The notes: generated by a model not told the origin, from the letters alone. Shown: positions 1 through 9,603, counted from the first letter of the stretch. The stretch is 64,000 nt of DNA from Sphingomonas oleivorans (GCF_003050615.1 NZ_NWBU01000010.1:31164-95163); one strand, 5' to 3'. Translations and numbers: made by a program.

Positions 1-292
1 CCGGTCGATTCCCGTTCGACCAGCGTCAGCTCGGCCTCGATATCGGCATAGCGTTCGACGGCGCCCCTGCCGATCATCGTCATCAGCCGTTCGGTGGCGT
101 TGCGCGCCATTTCCACCAGAGGGCGGCGGATCGTGGTGAGCGCGGGCGAGAGCATGCTGGCGATGGGGCTGTCGTCGAAGCCGGCGACCGACACATCCCC
201 CGGCACCGATATTTTGCGCGCGATCGCTTCCTTGAGCACGCCGGCGGCCATGATGTCGTTGCTCGCGAAAATGGCGGTGGACGGCCGAGGGC
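1..292 (-). pseudogene. LacI-family transcriptional regulator, C-terminal fragment
   Basis: The minus strand encodes the C-terminal sugar-sensing part of a LacI/GalR regulator. It reads STAIFASNDIMAAG, then SVPGDVSVAGFDD, then LTTIRRPLVEMARNATERL, which is the typical order of LacI C-terminal motifs. The frame runs off the left edge. At about 280-292 the homology stops abruptly, and the sequence beyond it belongs to an oppositely oriented dehydrogenase. The DNA-binding N-terminus and most of the effector domain are therefore missing. I call it a remnant rather than a gene. The exact breakpoint is uncertain by about 15 bases because both readings are plausible across 281-292. Confidence 0.7.
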
Positions 293-538
293 GGCCATGG
301 CGGCGGCGACGATGCGATGCTGGAAGATGTTTTCGGCACGCCGCCGGCGGACAGGTTCCGTCGCTCGTCCGACGAGCGTGGCGGGGCCTATTCGATCCTG
401 ATCGGCGTCGCCGCGAACCATTGCTTCCAGACCGGCCAGACGGTGCGGATCGCGGATCTCGTCAACGGCCTCACGCCGCCGATCGCAGCGCCGATGCCGT
501 CGCGCTCCACCCCGATCCCCATGCCGCGACGCGTCTGA
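281..538 (+). pseudogene. Gfo/Idh/MocA-family oxidoreductase, C-terminal fragment
   Basis: The plus strand carries the last ~85 residues of a Gfo/Idh/MocA dehydrogenase, ending at TGA 536-538. Recognisable pieces are EGGHGGGD, then LIGVAANHCFQTGQTVRIADLV, and a final PMPSR...PMPRR tail, which is how this family often ends. The NAD-binding Rossmann domain is absent, because the reading frame is joined at about 281 to the antisense of a LacI regulator. Originally the two genes were probably divergent neighbours (sugar regulator and dehydrogenase), and one deletion removed both 5' halves and the promoter between them. The family call rests on motif recall only. Confidence 0.65.
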
Positions 539-570
539 CTTTCATCTTCCGTTCCGGCGAGGCGGAGCGC

Positions 571-984
571 TCACGCGTTCATGTGCGTGAAGGCGGGGGG
601 GTCGCTCGCCGGAAAGGATTCGTCCGAAGCTTCGTCGACCTCGTCCCAGGCTGCGGCCGGTTCGGCGGGTGCGGTTGGTCGCGCCCGATCCGGAGCGGGC
701 CGGCTGCCGCGGCGCCATCGCGGGATCAGCGCCGCAGCGATGCCCGCCGCGGCCAGTCCGCCGCCGATCAGCAGCAGCGTAGCGGTGGAGGGTCTTGGAG
801 AACGGGGCGCGGGCTTCGCCGCCTTGCCATGCGGCACGGCCGCCTGCTCGGCCCAGGCGGTTCCGGAATCCTCCTCAACCAGGATCTTGTTGCAGCCGCA
901 ATTGGCGATTTCGTGCAGGAGATGGTGCTCGGACGTACCCTCGGCTCGCGGCGTCTCGCCGCTGCCCGTGTCGATCGCGGTCAT
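571..984 (-). CDS. Small single-pass membrane protein, function unknown
   Basis: A 137-residue protein. Residues ~70-90 form one hydrophobic segment (TLLLIGGGLAAAGIAAALI) followed by arginines, suggesting an inner-membrane anchor. The acidic C-terminus contains DEASDESFPASDPPAF, a motif I recall from small alphaproteobacterial proteins of unknown function. The N-terminal part has a CGC pair (NCGCNK). Its start overlaps the stop of the upstream small gene by 4 bases (981-984), so the two are probably translationally coupled. A stress-type promoter motif lies upstream of the pair at 1333-1359. No enzymatic function can be assigned. Confidence 0.6.
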   Translation of the reverse strand: MTAIDTGSGETPRAEGTSEHHLLHEIANCGCNKILVEEDSGTAWAEQAAVPHGKAAKPAPRSPRPSTATLLLIGGGLAAAGIAAALIPRWRRGSRPAPDRARPTAPAEPAAAWDEVDEASDESFPASDPPAFTHMNA

Positions 985-1175
985 GCCGGCCTCCCTAGGG
1001 GCAAGGATAGCAGCGTGGGGAGGGGGCGCCCGCCGCAGCCGAGCGCGGTCAGCGCAGCCGCCATGGCGCGCCTATACTCCGCCGAATCGCGTGGAAGCTG
1101 GTGCCATGCCAGGCGCGAATGGCGGGCGAGCGCCTCATGCCAGATCCGGCTGGCGACTTCCTCGAGCTCGGACAT
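981..1175 (-). CDS. Hypothetical 64-residue protein
   Basis: A small ORF starting at ATG 1175 (MSELEEVASRIW) and ending with a 4-base overlap with the next gene. The sequence is mostly helical and charged at first (HEALARHSRLAWHQL, EYRRAMAAALTAL) and ends in a Gly/Pro/Leu-rich tail. I do not recognise a family. The in-frame extension to 1454 was rejected because it reads through low-complexity, non-protein-like sequence. Coupling to the membrane protein downstream suggests both are made together. Confidence 0.5.
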   Translation of the reverse strand: MSELEEVASRIWHEALARHSRLAWHQLPRDSAEYRRAMAAALTALGCGGRPLPTLLSLPLGRPA

Positions 1176-1489
1176 TGCGGGCAGCCTCGCATGAATGAGG
1201 CAGGATATGATTGCGCGAGGAAATAGTCTGTCCATGGTGTAGGTCCGCTCCGATGTCGTTGCGCGGCGCCACGAGTGGCAATTTCGCCATTCGCCCACAT
1301 TAACAATCATTATGGCTGCTCCACGCCATGCCGGAACGGAGGAAGTGAAAGGCTGTTCCGTCGGCACGAAAATGCCGTGCGCCGGACTATGATGGCCTCC
1401 TGACGAGACAAGCGGCTTGGCCTTGATCTTGACCCGCGATAATCCCTTGAGCATAGCGTTGGTGTATTGTACGACTAGAACAGTAAATT
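1176..1489. other. Intergenic region between divergent genes
   Basis: This 314-base gap separates the leftward small-gene pair from the rightward methyltransferase/tolC genes. I see no convincing gene in it. It holds the inverted EcfG-like promoter element described at 1333-1359. Close to the methyltransferase start the sequence becomes AT-richer (around 1440-1485), as expected for a promoter. Confidence 0.5.
1333..1359. promoter_or_regulatory. Inverted EcfG-type (general stress sigma factor) promoter candidate
   Basis: On the minus strand GGAAC (1359-1355) is followed after 16 bases by CGTT, which matches the alphaproteobacterial EcfG consensus GGAAC-N16/17-CGTT. Because the arms CGGAAC and GTTCCG are inverted copies, the plus strand also reads GGAAC-N17-GTT. 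It lies about 160 bases upstream of the small leftward genes and 130 upstream of the methyltransferase gene. The match is seen directly; activity is inferred. Confidence 0.45.
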
Positions 1490-2155
1490 ATGGGGCTGGC
1501 TGAAGTGACCGATCAAAGTTTCGATGCGATGCGGCGGGCGATGGTCGCCAGCCAGTTGAGGACCACCGCCGTGAGCGATCCGCGTGTGATCGCCGCCATG
1601 GGGGAGGTGCCGCGCGAACGGCATGTGCCGCGCAGCCGCTCGGCGCTCGCTTATGTCGATACGGCCGTGCCGCTGGGCGGCGGGCGCGCGCTCAACGCGC
1701 CGATGGTGACGGGCCGGCTGCTGACCGAAGCGCAGGTCGCGCCCGAGGATCGGGTGCTGCTGGTCGGCGCCGCGACGGGCTATGCGGCGGCGCTCCTTTC
1801 TCTCCTCGCCGGCTCGGTGGTGGCACTGGAGGAGGATGCTGCGCTGCTCGCGACGGCGCGCGATGCCGGCGTTCCGGCTAATGTGGAGTTCGTCGAAGGG
1901 CCGCTGGCCGAAGGCTGGCCTGCCAAGGCGCCTTATGACCTGATCTTCGTCGATGGCGCGATCGAGACGATTCCGGACGCGCTGATCGCCCAGCTCGCCG
2001 ATGATGGAAGGCTTGCCGCGGCAATCGTCGAGCGCGGCGTGACCCGCCTCGGCATCGGCCGCCGCGCGGGCGAGGGCTTCGGCTTCACGCCCTTTGCCGA
2101 TGCCGAAGCGGTGTCGCTGCCCGGCTTCGCCAAGCCGCCGCAATTCGTTTTCTGA
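1490..2155 (+). CDS. Protein-L-isoaspartate O-methyltransferase-like protein
   Basis: A 221-residue SAM-dependent methyltransferase of the PCMT family, which in its canonical form repairs isoaspartyl residues. The N-terminus (FDAMRRAMVASQLRTTAVSDPRVIAAMGEVPRERHVP) is typical. The SAM-binding motif is LLVGAATGYAAALL, followed by VALEED and the DLIFVDGAIE strand. The segment that in true PCMTs reads like TISQPYIVA is replaced by LNAPMVTGRLLTEA, and the usual G-x-G-x-G pattern is relaxed. Repair activity is therefore doubtful. It lies 28 bases upstream of a TolC-family gene and was probably co-transcribed with it. Confidence 0.8.
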   Translation: MGLAEVTDQSFDAMRRAMVASQLRTTAVSDPRVIAAMGEVPRERHVPRSRSALAYVDTAVPLGGGRALNAPMVTGRLLTEAQVAPEDRVLLVGAATGYAAALLSLLAGSVVALEEDAALLATARDAGVPANVEFVEGPLAEGWPAKAPYDLIFVDGAIETIPDALIAQLADDGRLAAAIVERGVTRLGIGRRAGEGFGFTPFADAEAVSLPGFAKPPQFVF

Positions 2156-2183
2156 TCAGTTCATCCTAGGGGGGATTGTCGCC

Positions 2184-3686
2184 ATGCGCCTGATGTTGCG
2201 GGCCGGGGTCTGCCTTGCCGCGATGGCCGCCATGCCCGCGCAGGCGGATACGCTGCGCGAGGCGCTGGAAAAGGCCTATCGCACGAATCCGACATTGACC
2301 GGCGCGCGCGCCGGTCAGCGGGCAACCGACGAGGGCGTGCCGATCGCCAAGGCGGGCGCGCGCCCATCGTTGAGCGCCAGCGGCGGCTATAATGAATTCG
2401 TCGTGCCCCAGGGCAATTCCGTCACCGCGCCGACGCGTTCGATCGGCGGGCGGGCGGATCTTGGCATGCCGATCTTTCAGGGCGGCGCGGTGAAAAATGG
2501 CATCCGGGCGGCGGATGCGCGCGTCCTGGCGGGCCGGGCAGGGCTCCGCTCGATCGAGGCGGATGTGTTCACGCGGGTCGTGGCGGCCTATATGGACGTG
2601 ATCCGCGATCAGTCGATCGTCAGCCTGAACGAAAATAACGTTCGGGTGCTCGAGACCAATCTCGCCGCGTCGCGCGATCGCTTCCAGGTGGGCGACCTCA
2701 CGCGCACCGACGTCTCCCAGTCGGAAGCGCGTCTGGCGATCGCCATGAGCAGTCTCGAAACGGCGCGGGCGCAGCTCGATGGCAGCCGCGAAAATTATCT
2801 GGAGGTCGTCGGCTCCTTCCCGCAGGCGCTCGAAACGCCGCCGTCGCTGCCGAGCCTGCCGACCATGGCCGACGATGCCGTCGATGTCGCGATCGAGAAT
2901 AATCCAGCGCTCGAATCCGCCCGGCAGCGCAGCCGTGCGGCGGATTATGATGTGCGCGTCGCCAATGCCGCGCGCCTCCCGACCCTGTCGGCGACGGCGG
3001 GGGGCAGCTACGCCAATTTTCTGGGCACCGTATCCTCGCCCATTCCCGGCGCGTCTGTCTCGCAGATGCAGAAGTCCGTGACGCTGGGCGTCGGCGCCAC
3101 CCTGCCGCTCTATCAGGGCGGTCAGCCTGCCGCGCGCGTGCGCCAGGCCCAGGCGCTGGCGAGCCAATCGCTCGAGGAGGTGACCGAGACAGAGCGGGCC
3201 GTCGTCGCCGATGCGCGCACGGCTTACTCGCAATATCGCGCGGCGCAGAGCGTGATCGCCTCCTCGCAGACGGCGGTGTCGGCGAACGAGCTGGCGCTGG
3301 AAGGCGTGCGCGCCGAAAATAGCGTCGGCACGCGCGACATATTGGACGTGCTCAACGCCGAGCAGGAATTGCTCAACAGCCGCGTCCAGCTCGTCACCGC
3401 GCGGCGTGATGCCTATGTCGCTGGCTTCGCGCTGCTGGCGGCGATGGGCCGGGCGGAAGCACGCGATCTCGGCCTCGATGGCGGTGCGCTCTACGATCCC
3501 GAGCTGAACTATAAGCGCGTCCGCAACCGCATCTCGGACTGGGACAGCGATCCAAAGCCCGTTCCGGTCGCGACGCGCACCGTGGACGTGCCCGCGCCCG
3601 AGCCGACCAGCGCCGCTCCCGTGCCGTCGACGCCCGCGGAATCGACGCCTTCGCCCGCGCAGGGGAACAATCCGCCGCGAAGCTAG
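2184..3686 (+). CDS. tolC: TolC-family outer membrane efflux protein
   Basis: A 500-residue outer membrane channel for type I secretion or RND/ABC efflux. The start at ATG 2184 gives a signal peptide (MRLMLRAGVCLAAMAAMPAQA). The mature part has the two TolC repeats: TLREALEKAYRTNPTL begins the first, and a long coiled-coil stretch with YRAAQSVIASSQTAVSANE marks the second. The motif SVGTRDILDVLNAEQELL is characteristic of the TolC second repeat. The last ~45 residues are a Pro/Ala/Ser-rich tail, probably periplasmic and disordered. No inner-membrane partner is encoded in the neighbourhood. Confidence 0.88.
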   Translation: MRLMLRAGVCLAAMAAMPAQADTLREALEKAYRTNPTLTGARAGQRATDEGVPIAKAGARPSLSASGGYNEFVVPQGNSVTAPTRSIGGRADLGMPIFQGGAVKNGIRAADARVLAGRAGLRSIEADVFTRVVAAYMDVIRDQSIVSLNENNVRVLETNLAASRDRFQVGDLTRTDVSQSEARLAIAMSSLETARAQLDGSRENYLEVVGSFPQALETPPSLPSLPTMADDAVDVAIENNPALESARQRSRAADYDVRVANAARLPTLSATAGGSYANFLGTVSSPIPGASVSQMQKSVTLGVGATLPLYQGGQPAARVRQAQALASQSLEEVTETERAVVADARTAYSQYRAAQSVIASSQTAVSANELALEGVRAENSVGTRDILDVLNAEQELLNSRVQLVTARRDAYVAGFALLAAMGRAEARDLGLDGGALYDPELNYKRVRNRISDWDSDPKPVPVATRTVDVPAPEPTSAAPVPSTPAESTPSPAQGNNPPRS

Positions 3687-3743
3687 CCCCAGCTTCTTCC
3701 TTCCCCCGTGACTCCTCGGGGGAACTGGGCGATAGTCCGCCTC

Positions 3744-4190
3744 ATGGTGGACAGCAGCGGCAAGCATGAGCCCTCGATGGAAGATATTCTCGCTTCCATC
3801 AAACGCATCATCGCGGATGACAGCGCGGCGGCGCTGGCGGCGGCACGCGTCCGGCCGTCCACGCCGGACGATGCCGCCGCGTCGGATCTGCGTGCCGAGA
3901 CGGACGAGGATGTGCTGGAACTGACCGAGCCCATGGACGAGCCGCCGCTGTTCGCGCCGGGGCCGGTGGAAGCGCTGATCTCCGAACGGGCGGCGCGCAC
4001 GAGCCGGGAGGCGCTCGCCGCGCTCTCGTCCATCGCCGTGCGGCCGGATGCGGGGGCGAACACGCTCGACGGGCTGGTGCGCGAGATGCTGCGGCCGCTG
4101 CTCAAGCAATGGCTCGACGAGCGGCTTCCCGGGCTGGTGGAGGAACTTGTCGCCCGCGAAATCGCGCGGATCACGGGGCGTATCGGCTAG
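3744..4190 (+). CDS. DUF2497 (PopZ-like) protein
   Basis: A 148-residue acidic protein with the DUF2497 hallmark near its N-terminus, KHEPSMEDILASIKRIIADD, and the conserved C-terminal helices LDGLVREMLRPLLKQWLDERLPGLVEELVAREI. The same layout (N-terminal helix, acidic Pro-rich linker, C-terminal helices) occurs in Caulobacter PopZ, the polar matrix protein, whose gene also lies near valS. I chose ATG 3744 (MVDSSGK) because the upstream extension is unlike the family. A polar-organising role is plausible but inferred. Confidence 0.78.
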   Translation: MVDSSGKHEPSMEDILASIKRIIADDSAAALAAARVRPSTPDDAAASDLRAETDEDVLELTEPMDEPPLFAPGPVEALISERAARTSREALAALSSIAVRPDAGANTLDGLVREMLRPLLKQWLDERLPGLVEELVAREIARITGRIG

Positions 4191-4277
4191 GCCAAACGCG
4201 CCCGGCCGTCGGCAGGCATATAGGGGTGACGGTTGCAGCCCTTGCACTGTCCTACTGGAGTGCTACGCCTGCCGCCC

Positions 4278-6329
4278 ATGAACAAGTCGCTCTTGCTCGG
4301 CCTGGCATCGCTGGCCGTTCTTTCCGCTGCGCCGACACTGGCGCGTCCCCTGACCCCTACCGATCTTGCGATGCTTTCGCGCATCGCCGATCCTGTCGTG
4401 TCGCCGGATGGCCGCTGGCTCGTCTATCAGCAGCGCGAGACCGATCTCGCCGCGAATAAGGGCCGTTTCGATCTCTGGCGGCTGGATCTGCGCGCGGCGA
4501 ATGCGCAGCCCGAAAAATTCGTCTCGCTCGCCGAAGCGAACGAGACCGCGCCGCAATTCGCGCGCGACGGCAGCCTCTATTTCCTGTCCGACCGCAAGGG
4601 CGATGGCGACGAGCTATGGCGCGTGGCCATCACCGGCGGCACGCCGACGCAGGTGACGGAGGGCGGCTATGGCATCAGCGGTTTCAAGCTTTCGCCGCAG
4701 GGCGATCGCCTGCTCGTCTGGGCCGATCGCAAGCCGGGCGCGCCGTCACTCGAGCGGCCGAAGGTGAAGCAGGATGCCAATGCTGGCAGCGCGCGCAGCT
4801 ATGACCAGCTCTTCGCCCGTCATTGGGACACATGGGCGAATGGTGAGCGCTCGCAGCTCTTCGTGCTGCCGATCGTGGGCGGCAAGGCTGAGGGCGCGGG
4901 CAAGCCGCTCGTCGGCGGGCTCGTCGGCGATGCGCCGTCAAAGCCCTATGGCGACGGCAGCGAACTGGCCTGGTCGCCCGACGGCAAGATCATCTATTTC
5001 GCGCTGCGCGAAGCAGGCCGGATCGAGGCGCGATCGACCAATCTCGATATCTTCTCGGTTCCAGCGGACGGATCGGCACCGCCGGTCAATCTGACCGCCG
5101 GCAATGACGGCACGGATACGCAGCCCGCCGTCTCGCCCGATGGCCGCTGGCTTGCCTGGACCTCGATGGAGCGGCCGACCTATGAGTCCGACCGCCTGGT
5201 GCTCAAGCTGCGCGACCTGCGCACGGGCGAGATTCGCGCGCTGACGCAGGGTTGGGACCGCTCGATCGACTCGTTCGTCTGGGCGCCCGATTCGACGGGC
5301 CTCTACGTCACCGCGACCGACCATTTCGATCGGCCGATCTTCCGCGTCGATCTTTCCGACGGCAAGGTCCGCCGGCTGACGGGGGAGGGCTCCGTCTCGG
5401 GCGTGCAGGTCTCGGGCAAGCGGCTGGTCTATGCGCTCGAATCGCTGACCGCGCCTGCGGACCTCTATGCCAGCGAGCGGGGCAGGGCGACGCGGCTCAC
5501 CTCGGTCAATGCCGCCAAGCTTGCCGGGGTCGATATGCCGCAGGCGACGCGCTTCAGCTTCACCGGCGCCGATGGCGACACCGTCTGGGGCTATGCGCTG
5601 AAGCCCGCCAATCTGCCCGCGGGCACGAAGGCGCCGATTGCCTATCTGATCCATGGCGGGCCGCAGGGCACCTTCGGCAACGCCTGGTCCTATCGCTGGA
5701 ATCCGGCGCTGTTCGCGGGCGCGGGCTATGGCGCGGTGCTGGTCGATTTCCATGGCAGCACCGGCTATGGTCAGGCCTTCACCGATGCGATCAACAAGCA
5801 ATGGGGCGGCAAGCCCTTCACCGATTTGAAGCTCGGCCTGAAGGCGGCGACGGACCAGTTTGCGTGGCTCGATGCGGACAAAGCCTGCGCGCTGGGTGGC
5901 TCCTATGGCGGCTATATGACCAACTGGATCGCGGGCAATTGGCCGGATCGGTTCAAATGCCTCGTCACCCATGCCGGCGTGTTCGATGCGCGCGCCATGG
6001 CCTATGAGACCGAGGAGCTATGGTTCGACGAATGGGAGCATGGCGGCCCTTATTATCGGCAGGCCGGCGAATATGAGCGGTGGAACCCGGTGCACCATGT
6101 CACCCAATGGAAGACGCCGATGCTGGTGCTCCATGGCGAGAAGGATTTCCGCATCCCCTATACCCAGGGGCTTGCGGCCTTCACCGCGCTCCAGCGGCGC
6201 GAGGTGCCGTCGCGGCTGGTCGTCTTCCCGGACGAGAATCACTGGATATTGAAGCCGAAGAACAGCCTGCAATGGTATGGCGAGGTGCTCGGCTGGCTGG
6301 ATCGCTGGACGGGCAAGGCCGCAAATTAG
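4278..6329 (+). CDS. S9-family prolyl oligopeptidase/acylaminoacyl peptidase
   Basis: A 683-residue secreted serine peptidase. A signal peptide ([22 protein letters not shown]) precedes an N-terminal beta-propeller with repeated strands (SPDGRWL occurs around residues 35 and 290), followed by an alpha/beta-hydrolase domain from about residue 440. The nucleophile Ser542 lies in GGSYGGYM, Asp623 in GEKDFRIPY and His655 in DENHW. The oxyanion-hole region reads HGGPQG. The family cleaves short peptides, here in the periplasm. It lies between the DUF2497 gene and valS. Confidence 0.9.
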   Translation: MNKSLLLGLASLAVLSAAPTLARPLTPTDLAMLSRIADPVVSPDGRWLVYQQRETDLAANKGRFDLWRLDLRAANAQPEKFVSLAEANETAPQFARDGSLYFLSDRKGDGDELWRVAITGGTPTQVTEGGYGISGFKLSPQGDRLLVWADRKPGAPSLERPKVKQDANAGSARSYDQLFARHWDTWANGERSQLFVLPIVGGKAEGAGKPLVGGLVGDAPSKPYGDGSELAWSPDGKIIYFALREAGRIEARSTNLDIFSVPADGSAPPVNLTAGNDGTDTQPAVSPDGRWLAWTSMERPTYESDRLVLKLRDLRTGEIRALTQGWDRSIDSFVWAPDSTGLYVTATDHFDRPIFRVDLSDGKVRRLTGEGSVSGVQVSGKRLVYALESLTAPADLYASERGRATRLTSVNAAKLAGVDMPQATRFSFTGADGDTVWGYALKPANLPAGTKAPIAYLIHGGPQGTFGNAWSYRWNPALFAGAGYGAVLVDFHGSTGYGQAFTDAINKQWGGKPFTDLKLGLKAATDQFAWLDADKACALGGSYGGYMTNWIAGNWPDRFKCLVTHAGVFDARAMAYETEELWFDEWEHGGPYYRQAGEYERWNPVHHVTQWKTPMLVLHGEKDFRIPYTQGLAAFTALQRREVPSRLVVFPDENHWILKPKNSLQWYGEVLGWLDRWTGKAAN

Positions 6330-6396
6330 GCTCTGGAAGCGCGGGTGTCTTTCAGGGGCTGTCGGATTTCGACGGCTGCCGCTAAGACGCCCGCCC

Positions 6397-9048
6397 ATGA
6401 CGAGCGACCAGACCACCATCGACAAGACCTTCGACCCCGCCGCCATCGAGGCGCGCTGGTATTCCCATTGGGAGGAGGGCGGTCTGTTCCGCCCCGCACG
6501 GCCCGATGCGCAGCCCTTCACCATCGTCATCCCGCCGCCCAATGTGACGGGATCGCTCCATATCGGCCATGCGCTGGACAATACGCTGCAGGACATTCTC
6601 GTCCGCCATGCGCGGCTTCAGGGCCGGGACGCGCTGTGGGTGGTCGGCACCGACCATGCCGGCATCGCGACGCAGATGGTGGTCGAGCGCAACCTGAATT
6701 CGCAGGGCGTCAAGCGCACCGACATGAGCCGCGAGGCTTTCGTCGAGCATGTGTGGGAATGGAAGGCGCAGTCGGGCGGGCAGATCACGCGCCAGCTTCG
6801 CCGCCTGGGCGCGTCCTGCGACTGGGCGAATGAGCGCTTCACCATGGACGAGGGCTTTTCCAAGGCCGTCGTCAAGGTGTTCGTCGACCTGCATAATCAG
6901 GGCCTGCTCTATCGCGACAAGCAGCTCGTCAACTGGGACCCGCATTTCCGCACCGCCATCTCGGATCTCGAGGTGGAGACGAAGGAGGTGCAGGGCAAAT
7001 TCTGGCATCTGAGCTATCCGCTCGAGGATGGTTCCGGCCATATCTCGGTCGCGACGACGCGGCCGGAGACGATGCTCGCCGACATGGCCGTCGCGGTGAA
7101 TCCGGAAGATGAACGCTATAAGGCGCTGATCGGCAAGAATGTGCGACTGCCGATCACGGGCCGGCTGATCCCGATCGTGGCGGACGAGCATGCCGATCCG
7201 GAGCTGGGATCGGGCGCCGTCAAGATCACGCCCGGCCATGACTTCAACGATTTCGAGGTGGGCGAGCGCGCAGGCTTCAAGCCTTCCGAAATGCTCAACA
7301 TGCTCGATGCCGATGCCAAGGTGACGCAGACGGCGGACGGGCTCGTCCCGGCCGAGCTGCTGGGGCTTGATCGTTTCGAGGCGCGTGGCAAAGTCGTCGA
7401 GCTGGTCGAGGCAGCGGGTCTGCTCGAAAAGGTTGAGGATCGTGTGATCCAGACGCCCTATGGCGACCGTTCGGGCGTGGTGATCGAGCCCTGGCTGACC
7501 GACCAATGGTATGTCGATGCCAAGACGCTGGCCGGGCCGGCGCTCGATGCGGTGCGCTCGGGCGCGATCCGCGTCGTGCCGGAGACGTGGAAGAAGACCT
7601 ATTATAACTGGCTGGAGAATATCCAGCCCTGGTGCGTCTCGCGCCAGCTCTGGTGGGGTCATCAGATCCCGGCCTGGTATGACGATCAGGGCAATGCCTA
7701 TGTCGCCGAGGACGAGGCGGGCGCGCAGGCGATCGCGGGCGTCGGCGTGCCGCTCAGCCGCGATCCGGACGTGCTCGATACCTGGTTTTCCTCCGCGCTC
7801 TGGCCGTTCGGCACGCTCGGCTGGCCGGAGGACATGTCGATGATCCGCCGCCATTATCCCAGTGATGTGCTGATCTCCGGCTTCGACATCCTCTTCTTCT
7901 GGGATGCGCGGATGGTGATGCAGGGGCTCCATTTCCTGCATGAGGCGCCGTTCAAGACGCTTTACCTGCACGGGCTGGTGCGCGCGCCGGATGGGTCGAA
8001 AATGTCCAAGTCCAAGGGCAATACGGTCGATCCGCTGGGCCTGATCGACAAATATGGCGCGGACGCGCTGCGCTTCACGCTTGCTGCGATGGAAAGCCAG
8101 GGGCGCGACATCAAGCTCGATGAGCGTCGCGTCGAGGGCTATCGCAACTTCGCGACCAAGCTGTGGAACGCGGCGCGCTTCGCCCAGGCGAACGGCATCG
8201 GCGCATCGACGACGATCGACGCGCCCGAGGCCGATCTGCCCGTCAATCGCTGGATCATCGCCGAGACGGTGAAGACGGTGCAGGCATTGGACCTCGCACT
8301 TGCGGACCTGCGCTATGACGAGTCCGCCAACGCCATCTATCATTTCGTCTGGGCGACCTTCTGCGACTGGTATCTGGAGCTCATCAAGACCGAGCTTCAG
8401 GGCCCGGGCGCCGAAGAGACGCGCCGCGTCGCGGGCTGGGTGCTCGATCAGATATTGATCATGCTCCACCCCTTCATGCCTTTCATCACCGAAGAGCTGT
8501 GGCATGCGATGGGCCCGCGCGAGCATGAGCTGATCGTCGCCAGATGGCCGATGCCCGATGCGCGTGCGATCGATCCGGCGGCGGCCGAGGAGATCAACTG
8601 GGTGATCCGGCTGGTCAGCGAGATCCGCGCCGCGCGTGCCGAGCTCAACGTGCCGCCGGGCGCGCGGCTCACGGCTCATGTGCGCGATGCGAGCGATGTG
8701 ACGGCCGATCGACTCCAGCGTCAGGCGGCGGTGCTCGGCCGCCTCGCGCGGATCGAGAGCGTCAGCCATGACAGTGCGCCCGAGGGCGGCTCCGCGCAGA
8801 TCATCGTCGATGAGGCGACCTTCGTGCTGCCGCTCGAAGGCGTGATCGATCTTGCCGCCGAGCGTGCGCGCCTGATCAAGGCGATCGATGCGGCGGAGAA
8901 GGAACGCGACACGCTCGCCAAGCGGCTCGGCAATCCGGGCTTCGTCGAGAAGGCCAAGCCCGAGGCAGTCGAAAAGGCGCGCACCGACCATGGCGAGCGC
9001 AGCGCGGAAGCGGTGCGGTTGAAGGCGGCGCTGGCGCGGCTGGGCTGA
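6397..9048 (+). CDS. valS: Valyl-tRNA synthetase
   Basis: An 883-residue class I aminoacyl-tRNA synthetase that charges tRNA-Val. The HIGH motif is at residues 55-58 ([15 protein letters not shown]) and KMSKS at 535-539. The editing domain contains [17 protein letters not shown], and the anticodon-binding region includes FCDWYLEL. The C-terminus forms the valS-specific coiled coil ([26 protein letters not shown]). Length matches the family. The start at ATG 6397 gives [14 protein letters not shown], matching the family N-terminus. Confidence 0.97.
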   Translation: MTSDQTTIDKTFDPAAIEARWYSHWEEGGLFRPARPDAQPFTIVIPPPNVTGSLHIGHALDNTLQDILVRHARLQGRDALWVVGTDHAGIATQMVVERNLNSQGVKRTDMSREAFVEHVWEWKAQSGGQITRQLRRLGASCDWANERFTMDEGFSKAVVKVFVDLHNQGLLYRDKQLVNWDPHFRTAISDLEVETKEVQGKFWHLSYPLEDGSGHISVATTRPETMLADMAVAVNPEDERYKALIGKNVRLPITGRLIPIVADEHADPELGSGAVKITPGHDFNDFEVGERAGFKPSEMLNMLDADAKVTQTADGLVPAELLGLDRFEARGKVVELVEAAGLLEKVEDRVIQTPYGDRSGVVIEPWLTDQWYVDAKTLAGPALDAVRSGAIRVVPETWKKTYYNWLENIQPWCVSRQLWWGHQIPAWYDDQGNAYVAEDEAGAQAIAGVGVPLSRDPDVLDTWFSSALWPFGTLGWPEDMSMIRRHYPSDVLISGFDILFFWDARMVMQGLHFLHEAPFKTLYLHGLVRAPDGSKMSKSKGNTVDPLGLIDKYGADALRFTLAAMESQGRDIKLDERRVEGYRNFATKLWNAARFAQANGIGASTTIDAPEADLPVNRWIIAETVKTVQALDLALADLRYDESANAIYHFVWATFCDWYLELIKTELQGPGAEETRRVAGWVLDQILIMLHPFMPFITEELWHAMGPREHELIVARWPMPDARAIDPAAAEEINWVIRLVSEIRAARAELNVPPGARLTAHVRDASDVTADRLQRQAAVLGRLARIESVSHDSAPEGGSAQIIVDEATFVLPLEGVIDLAAERARLIKAIDAAEKERDTLAKRLGNPGFVEKAKPEAVEKARTDHGERSAEAVRLKAALARLG

Positions 9049-9055
9049 ACTCTCC

Positions 9056-9083
9056 CGTCATCCCTGCCTGTGCAGGGATGACG
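9056..9083. terminator. Perfect 12-bp stem-loop between convergent genes
   Basis: CGTCATCCCTGC and its exact inverse complement GCAGGGATGACG flank a 4-base loop (CTGT). It lies 8 bases after the valS stop and about 50 bases before the end of the convergent DUF6766 gene, so it could end transcription from both sides. There is no clear T-run, and the sequence resembles the short dispersed palindromes common in sphingomonad intergenic regions. Confidence 0.55.
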
Positions 9084-9129
9084 ATTTGTAGAAATCGGAC
9101 AGTTGTCGGGGAGGTTCCGAGCTTCCGCG

Positions 9130-9540
9130 TCATATGGTGACGGGGCGTCGTTCATGCCCGTGCGGCTTGGCATGGCCGCCGGTGCGCATATATTGTTCGT
9201 CCAGCCGCGCGATGATGCGGTCGGCCTTCTCGCCGGCCTGTAGCCGCAGCAGCATGTCGACCTTGGCTTCCATCCGATCGTCATTTTCCTTCGACGCGGG
9301 CGAACCGACATAGAGGAAATAGGCGAGGCCGATGACCTGCCAGAGGAGCTGGAGGAATTCGGACTGCCAGTTCTCGAACGTATCGCGGCCCATTTCGATG
9401 GCGAACTGGCTGAATTGGGCCGGCTGCCCATGCTGCACCGCCTCGTCGACATAGGCGTACCAGCCGAACAGCCAATGTCCGACGATCGAGAAGAGAAAGA
9501 AGAGAATCGTGATCCAGCCATAGGCATAGCGTTTCATCAT
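9130..9540 (-). CDS. DUF6766-family membrane protein
   Basis: A 136-residue protein beginning MMKRYAYGWITILFFLFSIVGHWLFGWYAYV (one membrane helix), then the conserved-looking ENWQSEFLQLLWQVIGLAYFLYVGS with a second helix, and a charged cytoplasmic tail. This matches the DUF6766 pattern as I recall it; the function is unknown. I chose ATG 9540 because a GGAGAC ribosome site directly precedes it. A GGAAC...GTT promoter candidate at 9565-9590 would place the transcription start just upstream, suggesting general stress control. Confidence 0.72.
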   Translation of the reverse strand: MMKRYAYGWITILFFLFSIVGHWLFGWYAYVDEAVQHGQPAQFSQFAIEMGRDTFENWQSEFLQLLWQVIGLAYFLYVGSPASKENDDRMEAKVDMLLRLQAGEKADRIIARLDEQYMRTGGHAKPHGHERRPVTI

Positions 9541-9564
9541 CGTCTCCCAGCCAATATTGTGCCG

Positions 9565-9590
9565 AACCAAATTTTCCCTGCCCGGGTTCC
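9565..9590 (-). promoter_or_regulatory. EcfG-type promoter candidate for the DUF6766 gene
   Basis: The minus strand has GGAAC (9590-9586), 18 bases, then GTT (9567-9565). This is 25 bases upstream of the chosen start, the right distance for a -35/-10 pair. Spacing is at the long end of the EcfG consensus. Seen directly; activity inferred. Confidence 0.4.
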
Positions 9591-9603
9591 GGTCGAGCGG
9601 AGA

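Noticed and set aside
6382..8991. 869-residue open frame opposite valS
   Set aside because: Antisense of valS with His/Arg-rich composition and no motifs.
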